From contig NZ_BDQM01000037.1 in the NCBI RefSeq assembly GCF_002207865.1, positions 1 through 37,618 on the forward strand: a stretch of DNA of 37,618 bases, given 5' to 3'. Each line of letters opens with the position of its first letter. The stretch's first letter is position 1. Below the pieces are notes generated by a model. The model was not told the DNA's origin. It ran no database searches and saw only the letters and a program-made list of their open reading frames with translations. The position numbers and the translations under genes were made by a program. Source of the stretch: Colwellia marinimaniae. Its GTDB lineage: Bacteria; Pseudomonadota; Gammaproteobacteria; Enterobacterales; Alteromonadaceae. This document shows, piece after piece, positions 1 through 7,663 of this stretch.

Positions 1-119
1 TTGCTGCCACCACCACTAAAACGAGCGAACAAGAACAAAATGCCGTGCTGTTACCAAGTGTTAAAGCATCACTAAGAAAAATGAAGAAGAACGTAAAGGC
101 ATACTCTTTAATAAATTAA
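1..119 (+). CDS. 3' end of a gene cut by the window edge (unknown protein)
   Basis: Reading from base 3, an open frame runs to TAA at 117-119 and gives a basic, Thr/Ser/Lys-rich tail (AATTTKTSEQEQNAVLLPSV, then a Lys-rich end). Only about 38 residues are visible and no family is recognised. The same tail is repeated at 212-339, so this is either the true C-terminus of the upstream gene or the first copy of a duplicated end. Confidence 0.4.
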   Translation, partial: AATTTKTSEQEQNAVLLPSVKASLRKMKKNVKAYSLIN

Positions 120-339
120 TCTAGTGAAACAGTGTCCAATTTTACTTGCCACTGCAACGATACGTTAATTAAAGCATAGTGTTATACGCTCACCTATTGA
201 ACATACCAAGTTTGCTGCCACCACCACTAAAACGAGCGAACAAGAACAAAATGCCGTGCTGTTACCAAGTGTTAAAGCATCACTAAGATCACTAATAAAA
301 ATGAAGAAGAACGTAAAGGCAACCTCTTTAATAAATTAG
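1..339. repeat. Tandem direct repeat of a gene 3' end (period about 211 bp)
   Basis: Bases 1-119 and 212-339 are nearly identical. The second copy carries a 9-bp in-frame insertion (atcactaat) that is itself a duplication of the neighbouring atcactaag, plus a few substitutions near the end. Both copies keep the same reading frame and stop after SLIN. The frame before copy 2 stays open from a TAA at 166-168 and reads RSPIEHTKF into the repeat. This looks like a local duplication of the 3' end of an upstream gene; the left boundary lies outside the window. Confidence 0.85.
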
Positions 340-407
340 TATCGAGCAATAGTGAAAATTCAGCGCTACAATAGCACTTCATTATTAAAAAGCCTGAAGA
401 GCCCTTT

Positions 408-644
408 ATGATTATCCCCTTAGAACAACTATCAAACGAAACCTTAGTTGCTATTATTGAAGACTTCATTTTACGTGAAGGAACTGAATATGGTGCTGAA
501 GATGTTAGCCAGCAAGCAAAGATTGAGCAAGTAAAAAAGCAGCTTGCACAAGGTAATGCGGTGTTAGTTTATTCAGAGCTTCATGAAAGTGTCAATATAT
601 TGCCCAGTGAGCAATTCACAGCAGGGATGGAAGAAGAAGGCTAA
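408..644 (+). CDS. yheU: YheU family protein (UPF0270)
   Basis: This 78-residue protein matches the YheU/UPF0270 family of small conserved gammaproteobacterial proteins of unknown function. The N-terminus MIIPLEQLSNETL, the core ILREGTEYG and the block VLVYSELHESVNI line up with the E. coli YheU sequence as I recall it. Length is typical (about 72 to 80 residues). ATG at 408 is the family start and is preceded by a weak purine-rich stretch (gaagag). In enterobacteria yheU lies beside yheT and prkB. Here neither is visible; the sequence upstream is a duplicated gene tail and the sequence downstream is a decayed gene. Confidence 0.9.
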   Translation: MIIPLEQLSNETLVAIIEDFILREGTEYGAEDVSQQAKIEQVKKQLAQGNAVLVYSELHESVNILPSEQFTAGMEEEG

Positions 645-726
645 TTTACGTTCAAGTTAACCAGTATTTAACTCGCTCATCTATACTGAGTAAAGCATTA
701 ATTAGCTTAGAGGAAGTATCGACTTT

Positions 727-1090
727 ATGATGATGATATTTAGAATAGTTAAGCTGGTTGTGCTTTTTCCGCCTTCAGCTCAACGCTGGCTTTGCTGACA
801 ATAAAACTAAATTAATTATTGGCTACGGTGAGCATAATGCTGGCACCCTATGCTATTGAAAGAGCAGAGCAACTCGATGACGGCATCATCAAAGATATCA
901 TTACCGAAATTGCTGATGAATTAGATATTAGTGTTACCGTGATCAAAACGCATCGAACGCTACTAAGAGAATAACACTATTCATCTGGTGTTAATTACTA
1001 ATCCTGCTTGGCTTAACAATAGTAAAAATCGGCAATGGCGTGACACTATTTTTATTGAAAGAGATAAATTACAAATAATTAGCAAAAAGC
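727..1090 (+). pseudogene. Decayed periplasmic substrate-binding protein gene (SBP family 3-like)
   Basis: The three frames taken together spell a secreted family 3 solute-binding protein. ATG at 727 opens a signal-like MMMIFRIVKLVVLF. One frame shift later comes AFSAFSSTLA and then FADNKTKLIIGYGEHN. After a further shift comes APYAIERAEQLDDG and DIITEIADELDI, which stops at TAA. A last segment, IHLVLITNPAWLNNSK then RQWRDTIFIERDKLQII, lies in another frame. No frame is open throughout, and the remnant is about half the usual 240 residues, so an internal deletion is likely as well. Family assignment is by motif reading only. Confidence 0.7.
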
Positions 1091-1113
1091 CAGTGACTAA
1101 GCACTGGCTTTTA
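1085..1113. terminator. Bidirectional intrinsic terminator
   Basis: Perfect 7-bp stem GCCAGTG (1089-1095) / CACTGGC (1102-1108) with loop ACTAAG, flanked by AAAA and TTTT. It lies about 50 bp past the stop of the minus-strand DUF1338 gene and overlaps the end of the decayed plus-strand gene, so it can serve either strand. Confidence 0.75.
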
Positions 1114-1163
1114 AGTTTTGATTCTTACGGCTGTTGTTAATAACTCCGCAGGTCCAGTTTTAA

Positions 1164-1964
1164 CTAGCCTTTAGCATTGGTGCTATCAAAAATTTTATCT
1201 GCCGAGGCGGCAACAAAACCTGTATACAACTCACCATTAGCCATTGGATAACGTTTAGCAAATTCATAGAAACAACTTGGAATTTCCATAGTTTTATCGG
1301 TAAACTTCACTGGCGCCTTATCAGCAAGAGTCGATGATTGCTCTAGCATCACTTCTTTATCACCCTTAATTTCACCACCATTAGTATTAAGTGCATAACC
1401 AGCGTCTTTAAGGGTAGCGTTTACTGTTTCAATATCTTGGTAGTTAGCTAGGTGGTTTATGCTGACAGTAAAGTGATTGGCACGATAACCCCAAGCGGCT
1501 AACCACGCGGCATACTCACTAACATCTAACAAGGTTGCATAGTCTTTTGAGCTAATTTCCCAAAGACGACCTGAATAAAGAAAGTCAGCACGGTCACTAA
1601 CATCTTCGGGTAATTGATCGATTAAGCCAGTGATAATCTCTTGTACTTCACTAGAGAATTCTTCTACGCGTAGCTCACTAATAAAGACCTTAGGCATAGT
1701 ACTGTCAGGATGTTCAAAATGTTTTGCTGTTAATTTTTTTGCTGAGAAATCATATTGACCACATTCGGTATAACCGAGTTTCAGTAGGCCTTTCGCTAAT
1801 TGCTGTAAGTTAATTTTAGGGTGATTAAAAGTACGATAAGCAACATGATCATTGATGACATCCTTACCTTTACCTAATAATTGGTGAATGCTTTTTGCTG
1901 ACGGTGTCACACTAAGATACTGTTGCCAAATCTCATTAAAAAGTGCGGTTACTTGCGCTGCCAT
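1164..1964 (-). CDS. DUF1338 family protein, short form (2-oxoadipate dioxygenase/decarboxylase-like)
   Basis: 266-residue cytoplasmic protein of the DUF1338 family. The founding characterised member, HglS of Pseudomonas putida, is a non-haem iron enzyme of lysine catabolism that turns 2-oxoadipate into 2-hydroxyglutarate. Likely metal ligands, by position in the family, are His40 (DHVAYRTF), His164 (RANHFTVS) and Glu234 (CFYEFAKRY). The C-terminal YTGFVAASADKIF block is typical. HglS is much longer (about 460 residues); this is the compact clade, whose substrate is less certain, so the exact reaction is inference. ATG at 1964 follows an AGAGGA ribosome site. It stands alone, ends in the terminator at 1085-1113, and shows no lysine-catabolism neighbours. 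Confidence 0.78.
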   Translation of the reverse strand: MAAQVTALFNEIWQQYLSVTPSAKSIHQLLGKGKDVINDHVAYRTFNHPKINLQQLAKGLLKLGYTECGQYDFSAKKLTAKHFEHPDSTMPKVFISELRVEEFSSEVQEIITGLIDQLPEDVSDRADFLYSGRLWEISSKDYATLLDVSEYAAWLAAWGYRANHFTVSINHLANYQDIETVNATLKDAGYALNTNGGEIKGDKEVMLEQSSTLADKAPVKFTDKTMEIPSCFYEFAKRYPMANGELYTGFVAASADKIFDSTNAKG

Positions 1965-2447
1965 GGTTTGTCCTCTTACTTATGGAGTAGTTTTAATTAA
2001 GTAGTATTAATTAAATAAGATTAATTGAATATTCAAGGTTGATAACTCCAGCTATTAACCTTACGGGTAAAGGTATTGATACAGGTAAAATTAATAGCTG
2101 AAAAAATAGCAGATAGCAAAATGGTCAGGAAAAATAACACTGTGATATTTTGGCTGACAGCAGTGGCTATCTACCAAAGATTTAGATCTGATCGATACTT
2201 TTAAAGAAGCAAGGACGGCGCCCTGCTTGATGGCGAGATGTATGTGTTTTTAATACGTTTGATAACATAGCTAAAACAAAATGGCCTCTATGATGATAGT
2301 ATCGGAAGTTAGCACTCAGCTGACTTCGACTAAGAACGCTAATTTAGCATAAATCTTAGGCAAAACGAACTACTTCATTTTAACTGTATTTTAGCGCTGC
2401 ATCACTTAGTATAAATTAGAATTAGCCTTAGTTTGATTAGCTGCTTG
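1965..2447. other. Intergenic stretch, no supported gene
   Basis: About 480 bp between two minus-strand genes. The first part holds several TTAATTAA-type AT-rich repeats (about 1995-2030), likely promoter territory for the DUF1338 gene. Around 2150-2290 short open snippets occur in different frames (for example DLIDTFKEA and FNTFDNIAKTKW), which may be a very old gene remnant, but no family could be recognised. Confidence 0.4.
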
Positions 2448-3269
2448 TTATTCATATACTTTTCTATGCGCTTTAATAATTTTTTTCCAGGTAAAGTCTC
2501 TGGCGCCTAAACTAATAAAATCTGGGTTAAGTAAGCTTTCTCGCTTATTGTAACTAAGCGGATTAAACTCACTATCTAAAATATCACCACCCGCTTGCTC
2601 TAGAATACATTGGCTTGCGCCAGTGTCCCACTCACCCGTAACACCAATACGTATATAGCAGTCAGCCCCACCTTCCGCGATAAGGCAATTTTTTAATGAA
2701 CAACTGCCTAAAGCAATATAATCAAAATCATAGTCATCATTTAAATATTGCTTTATAGGCTCTAGCTGTTGACGACGACTAATCGCAACTTTAATACGGC
2801 GATTTTCTTCATAGTCAGCCACTTTAATGGCATGACTTGCTTGGCAATTGTCTTTAAAAGCACCAAGGTTTTTTTGGCCATAATAAGTCAGGCAGTGATC
2901 CGGGGCGTGAATAACACCCATTGTTGGCCAGCCATTTTCCACCAGCGCAATATTGACAGCAAAGTCGCCACTACCAATAATAAATTCACCGGTACCATCT
3001 ATCGGGTCGAGTAACCAATATCGTGACCAATTTTTCCGTTCGCTAAATGGCACGGCTCCTACTTCTTCTGAAATAATAGGAATATCAGGGGTCAGTGTCT
3101 TAAGCTGGTCCATTAAAATATCATTGGCAGCAATATCAGCACTGGTAACTGGGCTTTCGTCAGCTTTTGTTTCTTCGGTATAGTTGCCTTGACGATAATA
3201 TTTCATTACTTCTACGCCGGCTTTTTTTGCACTCTCTAAAGCAATATTTAATAATTTATCTTGGCTCAT
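2448..3269 (-). CDS. cysQ: 3'(2'),5'-bisphosphate nucleotidase CysQ
   Basis: 273-residue inositol-monophosphatase-fold enzyme that removes the 3'-phosphate from 3'-phosphoadenosine 5'-phosphate, the by-product of sulfate assimilation; usually membrane-associated in the cytoplasm. Metal-binding motifs are present: EE at 68-69 (IISEEVG), DPIDGT at 88-93, and GEWDTGAS with Trp214-Asp215. One oddity: the usual DPxDGTKEF has Gly in place of Lys (DPIDGTGEF). ATG at 3269 is preceded by a GGGG-type ribosome site. It follows nudE on the same strand after 56 bp, so nudE-cysQ is probably one transcript, an arrangement common in Alteromonadales. Confidence 0.93.
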   Translation of the reverse strand: MSQDKLLNIALESAKKAGVEVMKYYRQGNYTEETKADESPVTSADIAANDILMDQLKTLTPDIPIISEEVGAVPFSERKNWSRYWLLDPIDGTGEFIIGSGDFAVNIALVENGWPTMGVIHAPDHCLTYYGQKNLGAFKDNCQASHAIKVADYEENRRIKVAISRRQQLEPIKQYLNDDYDFDYIALGSCSLKNCLIAEGGADCYIRIGVTGEWDTGASQCILEQAGGDILDSEFNPLSYNKRESLLNPDFISLGARDFTWKKIIKAHRKVYE

Positions 3270-3325
3270 CGTTATACCCCGTTCATCGTTGCTTTAGTAC
3301 CTGATAACTATCAATTCATTGAAAG

Positions 3326-3877
3326 TTAATTTTCAAGAAAATCTCGTACTAACATTAATGCTGCAATACTGCGTGCTTCGGTAAAATCAGGTTGTTGTAA
3401 CAGTTCTTTATAGTCTTTAATCGGCCAAGATACCACTTCTAATGGTTCTGGCTCATCACCTTCAAGCTCGGCACTATAAAGTTGCTTAGCTAAAAAAATG
3501 GTCATTTTTGCGTTAAAAAATGCCGGTGCCATCATTAATTCACTAACCTGATATAATTGCTCACTGCCGTAACCAATTTCTTCTTGTAGTTCTCTATTGG
3601 CAGCCTGCTGAGGCAGCTCACCTTGATCAATAAGGCCTTTCGGGAAGCCTAATAAATAACTGTGGGTGCCGGCACAGTATTCACGAACCAGTAATAAGGT
3701 CTCATCATCAAGCATAGGTACGATCATGACAGCGCCACGACCAGAGCCAATCATACGCTCATATTGCCTTTTTTCACCATTACTAAAAGTGAGATCTATT
3801 TGCTCAATAGCGAATAAGTTACTTTTAGCCACTTGTTGGCGATGAGTAATGGTAGGTAATTGATTTTTATCAGCCAT
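3326..3877 (-). CDS. nudE: ADP compounds hydrolase NudE
   Basis: 183-residue Nudix hydrolase. The family NudE cleaves ADP-ribose, NADH and diadenosine polyphosphates to AMP plus a phosphorylated remainder, a nucleotide house-cleaning role in the cytoplasm. A perfect Nudix box spans residues 81-103: Gly81, Glu87, then REL at 95-97, EE at 99-100, Gly102 and Tyr103. The segment LGFPKGLIDQGE before it and the conserved MMAPAFFNAKMTIF after it fit NudE rather than MutT. ATG at 3877 gives the usual length; no strong Shine-Dalgarno is visible. First gene of a likely nudE-cysQ transcript, divergent from yrfG as in related genomes. Confidence 0.93.
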   Translation of the reverse strand: MADKNQLPTITHRQQVAKSNLFAIEQIDLTFSNGEKRQYERMIGSGRGAVMIVPMLDDETLLLVREYCAGTHSYLLGFPKGLIDQGELPQQAANRELQEEIGYGSEQLYQVSELMMAPAFFNAKMTIFLAKQLYSAELEGDEPEPLEVVSWPIKDYKELLQQPDFTEARSIAALMLVRDFLEN

Positions 3878-4002
3878 AAAGCTAGCTACTTTAGTTATTT
3901 TTGTTCATTAGATATCACTATAATGACACGATAAACAATACTTTTGGAATAGCAAAATGCTAATATTTATTGCACTGATATTTATTTTGAGGAATGGCCA
4001 AT

Positions 4003-4668
4003 ATGGCAAACATTAATTGGTCACAAATTTCTACCGTGTTAATTGATATGGATGGCACCATTTTAGATTTACACTTTGATAATCATTTTTGGCTAGAACA
4101 CCTACCTTTACGTTACAGTGAAAAAATGTCGATATCGATAGAGGCAGCAAAAGCTAAGCTAAAAGCTGATTACTTAGCGGTTGTCGGTACTATTGAATGG
4201 TATTGCCTAGATTACTGGTCTGAACAAACCCAAATGCCGATTAAAGAACTCAAACGCGAAATTCAACACTTAATTCATTTACGCAGTGATGCCAGAGATT
4301 TTTTATTAGCACTGAGAGCCAGTGGCAGAGACGTTGTTTTGGTGACCAATGCTCACCCTGAAGCATTATCCTTAAAAATTGAACGTACCCAGTTAGACCA
4401 ATATTTTGATGCCCTATACTCTACCCATGAATTTGGCGTCAGCAAAGAGTCACAATTACTGTGGCAACGTCTGCAAGACAAACATGGCTTTGATTGTGAT
4501 AAAACGCTATTTATTGATGATAGTGTAGAAATACTTAAATCTGCTCAGCAATATGGCATTAAACATTTGTTAGCCGTTGCTAATCCCGACAGTAAAAAAG
4601 CAGCAAGTATCATTAAAGACTTCCCCTCAGTTACCGACTTTAACGTCTTAGCTGAGCAACTTAGATAA
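4003..4668 (+). CDS. yrfG: GMP/IMP nucleotidase YrfG (HAD hydrolase)
   Basis: Haloacid dehalogenase-fold 5'-nucleotidase that dephosphorylates GMP and IMP. Motif I is LIDMDGTILDL (nucleophile and acid-base aspartates), motif II VLVTNAHP, and the C-terminal LFIDDSVEIL carries the magnesium-binding aspartates. The stretches WYCLDYWSEQ and LKIERTQLD follow E. coli YrfG closely. ATG codons at 3994 and 4003 are both in frame. The purine-rich TGAGGA at 3988-3993 directly abuts the first ATG, while it is 9 bases from the second, so 4003 (221 residues) is preferred. Divergent from nudE; followed by a strong terminator. Confidence 0.93.
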   Translation: MANINWSQISTVLIDMDGTILDLHFDNHFWLEHLPLRYSEKMSISIEAAKAKLKADYLAVVGTIEWYCLDYWSEQTQMPIKELKREIQHLIHLRSDARDFLLALRASGRDVVLVTNAHPEALSLKIERTQLDQYFDALYSTHEFGVSKESQLLWQRLQDKHGFDCDKTLFIDDSVEILKSAQQYGIKHLLAVANPDSKKAASIIKDFPSVTDFNVLAEQLR

Positions 4669-4685
4669 GCAACCTTAGCGCAAAG

Positions 4686-4720
4686 AAAAGGCTGTTACTC
4701 AAATCAGTAACAGCCTTTAT
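4686..4720 (+). terminator. Intrinsic terminator after yrfG
   Basis: Perfect 10-bp stem GGCTGTTACT (4690-4699) / AGTAACAGCC (4706-4715), loop CAAATC, followed by TTTATTTAA. Placed about 20 bp past the yrfG stop. Confidence 0.88.
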
Positions 4721-4760
4721 TTAATAGTCTATACCCATGAACCTTCAACAGGCGAGTTTC

Positions 4761-4783
4761 AGCTCAATCCTACCTATTGAGCT
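4761..4783 (-). terminator. Hairpin after pldA, possible weak terminator
   Basis: Inverted repeat AGCTCAA (4761-4767) / TTGAGCT (4777-4783) with a 9-nt loop, just past the pldA stop on the minus strand. There is no clear U-tract after it, so it may be a weak or factor-assisted terminator. Confidence 0.4.
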
Positions 4784-4791
4784 AGCCCAGT

Positions 4792-5754
4792 TTATAATAT
4801 TTCGGTTAAGGCGATACCAATACCAAACGTTTTCTGTGCATGATTATAGTCAATTAAGCTTTCACCATAGCCATTAGTAAATTGTAAATAGCCTTTCAAC
4901 TTACCTGAAAGTGGGAAGGTCATTCCTGCCTCAAAACCACCCTTTTGTGCTTTAAAATTTCGGCGGCCAACAAAAGAAAACTCCAAGCTGTCCCATTTAT
5001 ACAGGACAGTTAGATCAAAGTGCCCCATATAATCAGTAATATCGATATTATCATTACCTGATTCTGTAGGTGTTGTCTCTTTATTGCCTTCAGGGATTTT
5101 CCACCATGGACGCAAAGACAGCGCATAATTATCTTTAGCAAAGGTAAAGATATAGTACAAACGGTTCCAACTACGCGATAACATTTGTGTACGACCATTA
5201 GATTGATGCTCAAAACCCACCACCATATTAGTTTGGCCGCCAAGCGGTTGCCAAGTTAACGGTGCGGTATAAAACAGCTCAGGTTGATAATTGGTTTCTC
5301 TAAATGGGCGTGATAATTCTTGGTTATAAAGTTGCCACCAAGATTGCAAGGTAAAGCCAAACTCTAGGCTATCACCTTCGGTAAAAATGGCGGTTCGCGT
5401 TAAAGGGATCTTTAAGCTAAATTGAAATTTAGCTTCAATACTTTGAATGTCTTCACCCCACTGCCCTATACCATCGTAAGCTTGCCTATTCATATTATTT
5501 GAAACACTTAGCGGTAAAAGATAAGTCATTTTATGGGGGGTCATAATATAGGGATCAAATTCAGCCTTCTTTTGAGTCGATAGGCGATCAAAATAAGCGG
5601 ACTTTCCCTTTGTTTCTGACGGTTTACTGACTTTATTTGCTGCAACCGCGATGTCTTTTTCATTCGTGTTGCCTGCTTTATCATTGGCATCACTTAGCAA
5701 GCTAAATGACCACAGACATAAAGGCAGTAATTTCATTAGTACTAGGTTTTTCAT
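4792..5754 (-). CDS. pldA: Outer-membrane phospholipase A (OMPLA)
   Basis: Outer-membrane beta-barrel phospholipase A1, which removes acyl chains from phospholipids that reach the outer leaflet. The active-site segment GFEHQSNGR followed by SRSWNRLYY carries the His-Ser-Asn triad with the family spacing (His198, Ser200, Asn212 counted from a TTG at 5799). The open frame begins at a TTG at 5799, but ATG at 5754 starts a proper signal peptide (MKNLVLMKLLPLCLWSFSLL) and is preferred. A hydrophilic, charged linker of about 40 residues lies between signal and barrel and is longer than in E. coli. No strong ribosome site is seen at any candidate start. It sits alone. Confidence 0.88.
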   Translation of the reverse strand: MKNLVLMKLLPLCLWSFSLLSDANDKAGNTNEKDIAVAANKVSKPSETKGKSAYFDRLSTQKKAEFDPYIMTPHKMTYLLPLSVSNNMNRQAYDGIGQWGEDIQSIEAKFQFSLKIPLTRTAIFTEGDSLEFGFTLQSWWQLYNQELSRPFRETNYQPELFYTAPLTWQPLGGQTNMVVGFEHQSNGRTQMLSRSWNRLYYIFTFAKDNYALSLRPWWKIPEGNKETTPTESGNDNIDITDYMGHFDLTVLYKWDSLEFSFVGRRNFKAQKGGFEAGMTFPLSGKLKGYLQFTNGYGESLIDYNHAQKTFGIGIALTEIL

Positions 5755-5824
5755 AAGAGACTTTAGTGGGTAAAGGTATAAAGGCGTAATTAACGACAAT
5801 TTTAAACCATTAGCTAACTTATAA

Positions 5825-6028
5825 CATTACCTTTATAGGCTAGCTAGCAAGCAAAAATTTATCGCACCCAGCTTTTTTGCCAATACCTCGCCTTACCAAG
5901 AGGAGCTAGTCAGTATTTATCCGTTTGCACAAACGCAGAGTAATAGGGTAGAGCTGTTCCCACTGCAACATCAGCGCACGGTAAATAGTGCCGCACATCA
6001 ATGGTTAACAGATAAAATATACAACTGA
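5825..6028 (+). pseudogene. Orphan reading-frame remnant, C-terminal part of an unrecognised protein
   Basis: A frame of 67 codons with no ATG runs from just after a stop at 5822-5824 to TGA at 6026-6028. It includes FIAPSFFANTSPYQEELVS and YPFAQTQSNRVELF, and ends AAHQWLTDKIYN. The composition is protein-like rather than random, and it has no start or ribosome site. It looks like the surviving 3' end of a lost gene. The family was not recognised, and chance is not excluded. Confidence 0.4.
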
Positions 6029-6140
6029 CGTTATAATCATCCTTGCTAATCATGTGCTTCTAATGGAAAATTGTTACAATTCGAATACACATTTCAACAT
6101 CTTGGCTACGTTTTCAGCAAGTATTTTCAAAGAGTAAAGC

Positions 6141-7340
6141 ATGACCCTATTTAAAAAAATCGCCGCATCTATTTTGATGTCCCTTTTATCGACCAATGTG
6201 CTGGCATCCTCCGGAATATTTACCGATCAGTTAGATGGCCAGTTCGATGCTTCACGTTACCTGTCAGAAAATGCTTATGGTTTTTTACCTGTACCGATTA
6301 TTATTACCGATCCAGCTGTAGAAGGTGGCTTAGGGATGATGGGCTTGTTTTTTCATGAATCTGAAGAAGAGCAAGCAGCGCGGTTAAAAACCATGCAAGA
6401 TGAAAGCAATGATAAAGCGGCTAAGAGTTTACTACCACCCAGCGTCTCCGTAGCGTTTGCTGCCTATACCGGTAACGATTCGTATTTGATTGGTGGTGGT
6501 CACCTTGGCTTTTTTAACCAGGGGAGAATTCGCTATATGGGCGCCGGTGGCTACGGTGATATGAACATTGATTTTTACGGTTTTGGTGACATTATCCTTA
6601 ATAAACCCTTGGAAATAAAAACTCAAGCCAGCGTTATTATGCAAACAGTAAAATTTAAACTTGCGGATAGCAACTTTTATTTAGGCCCTACTCATCGTTA
6701 TATTGATGCTCAAATTTCACCAAGTAATATCAACGACTTAGTTGGTAACTTTCCGCCCGAGTACCAAGAAGCATTAACTAACGTACTAACAAGAAACATC
6801 ACCACCTCAGGTGCAGGTTTTACCCTAGAGTATGACTCAAGAGATAATTTCTTTTCGCCAACCGATGGCTTGAAGTATGAACTTAATTACCTCTGGTTTG
6901 ATAAAGCTCTAGGCTCAGATGTCGATTATCATTTAACTGAGCTTACCGCCTTGCATTACTTCAAGCTATCTAAGCAGTGGCGTACGGCGTTTAGGGTAGA
7001 AGCAAATTACGCCAATAGCGATGGTTTCCTACCACCCTATGCCACGCCAAGCATTAGTATGCGCGGTATCCCTATGGCTCGCTATCAAGGGCAATCTGTG
7101 GCTATGTCTGAACTAGAGTTAATCTATAAAATAAATTTCCGTTGGGAAGTTAATGCCTTTGCCGGCATAGGTAAAGCAACCAATAAATTTTCAGATTTTT
7201 CAGCAAGCCCTAGTAGAGTCAGTAAAGGCGCAGGCTTTAGATACCTTGTTGCCCGTCGTTATGGCTTTAATATGGGCATAGATATCGCTCAAGGGCCTGA
7301 GGATACGGTGTTCTATATCCAAGCTGGGTCTGCTTGGTAA
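6141..7340 (+). CDS. BamA/TamA-family (surface antigen D15-type) outer-membrane barrel protein
   Basis: 399-residue predicted outer-membrane protein. It has a signal peptide (about 1-23, ending NVLASSG) and no POTRA repeats. A long C-terminal barrel starts at GAGFTLEYDSRDNFFSPTDG, the characteristic start of the D15 barrel. The segment MRGIPMARYQGQ is equivalent to the RGxxxxxYxG loop of the superfamily, and the last residue is aromatic (QAGSAW). Such short members are found as solitary genes in marine gammaproteobacteria and have no assigned function; a role in surface protein or lipid export would be guesswork. Start ATG at 6141 with a weak GAG ribosome site. No operon partner. Confidence 0.8.
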   Translation: MTLFKKIAASILMSLLSTNVLASSGIFTDQLDGQFDASRYLSENAYGFLPVPIIITDPAVEGGLGMMGLFFHESEEEQAARLKTMQDESNDKAAKSLLPPSVSVAFAAYTGNDSYLIGGGHLGFFNQGRIRYMGAGGYGDMNIDFYGFGDIILNKPLEIKTQASVIMQTVKFKLADSNFYLGPTHRYIDAQISPSNINDLVGNFPPEYQEALTNVLTRNITTSGAGFTLEYDSRDNFFSPTDGLKYELNYLWFDKALGSDVDYHLTELTALHYFKLSKQWRTAFRVEANYANSDGFLPPYATPSISMRGIPMARYQGQSVAMSELELIYKINFRWEVNAFAGIGKATNKFSDFSASPSRVSKGAGFRYLVARRYGFNMGIDIAQGPEDTVFYIQAGSAW

Positions 7341-7562
7341 AATTACTGGTTAAAACTCAGAATAGCTTCGTTATTTTCACTTAGTATAACAAGAATAATA
7401 GCGAACTATTACTCAGCTCTTACTCCTGATTCAAGCGCCTTGCTCTTGTTGATTTTCCCTGGGCAATTCGCTCTCTATAGGTAGAGCAGTTCATATTTGC
7501 CAAAGTAAACACTATCTTCGCTACTAGCATTTATTTACCGCACTAGTGAGTTAAAAATAGCC
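7341..7562. other. Intergenic spacer with no recognised gene
   Basis: Between the plus-strand barrel gene and the minus-strand rplI. No open frame of note. The section before the terminator at 7563-7605 may contain 3' untranslated sequence of the barrel gene. Confidence 0.4.
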
Positions 7563-7605
7563 ATAAAAAAACACCGCAACCTCAAGGAGGGTGCGGTGTT
7601 TTTAT
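7563..7605. terminator. Bidirectional terminator between the barrel gene and rplI
   Basis: Stem ACACCGCA (7571-7578) / TGCGGTGT (7592-7599), extended by an internal CC/GG pair, with an A-run before and a T-run after. It can end the ribosomal operon on the minus strand and the outer-membrane gene on the plus strand. Confidence 0.88.
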
Positions 7606-7636
7606 TTTTGCAGTTGAAACTAAGCTAATGCCTGTT

Positions 7637-7663
7637 TCGCGCGACTAAAGTCGCTCCTACAAA
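7637..7663 (-). repeat. REP-like palindromic element beside rplI
   Basis: On the minus strand this reads GTAGGAGCGACTTTAGTCGC: a GTAG tetranucleotide followed by a GCGAC/GTCGC hairpin. This is the form of REP elements mobilised by REP-associated tyrosine transposases (RAYTs) in many gammaproteobacteria. It starts right after the rplI stop (TAA at 7664-7666) and precedes the operon terminator. Only one copy is present in the window. Confidence 0.6.

Noticed and set aside
2150..2290. DNA-ligase-like phrase (LDGEMYVF) in the 1965-2447 gap
   Set aside because: Only a handful of residues match, frames are broken on both sides, and no second motif supports it.
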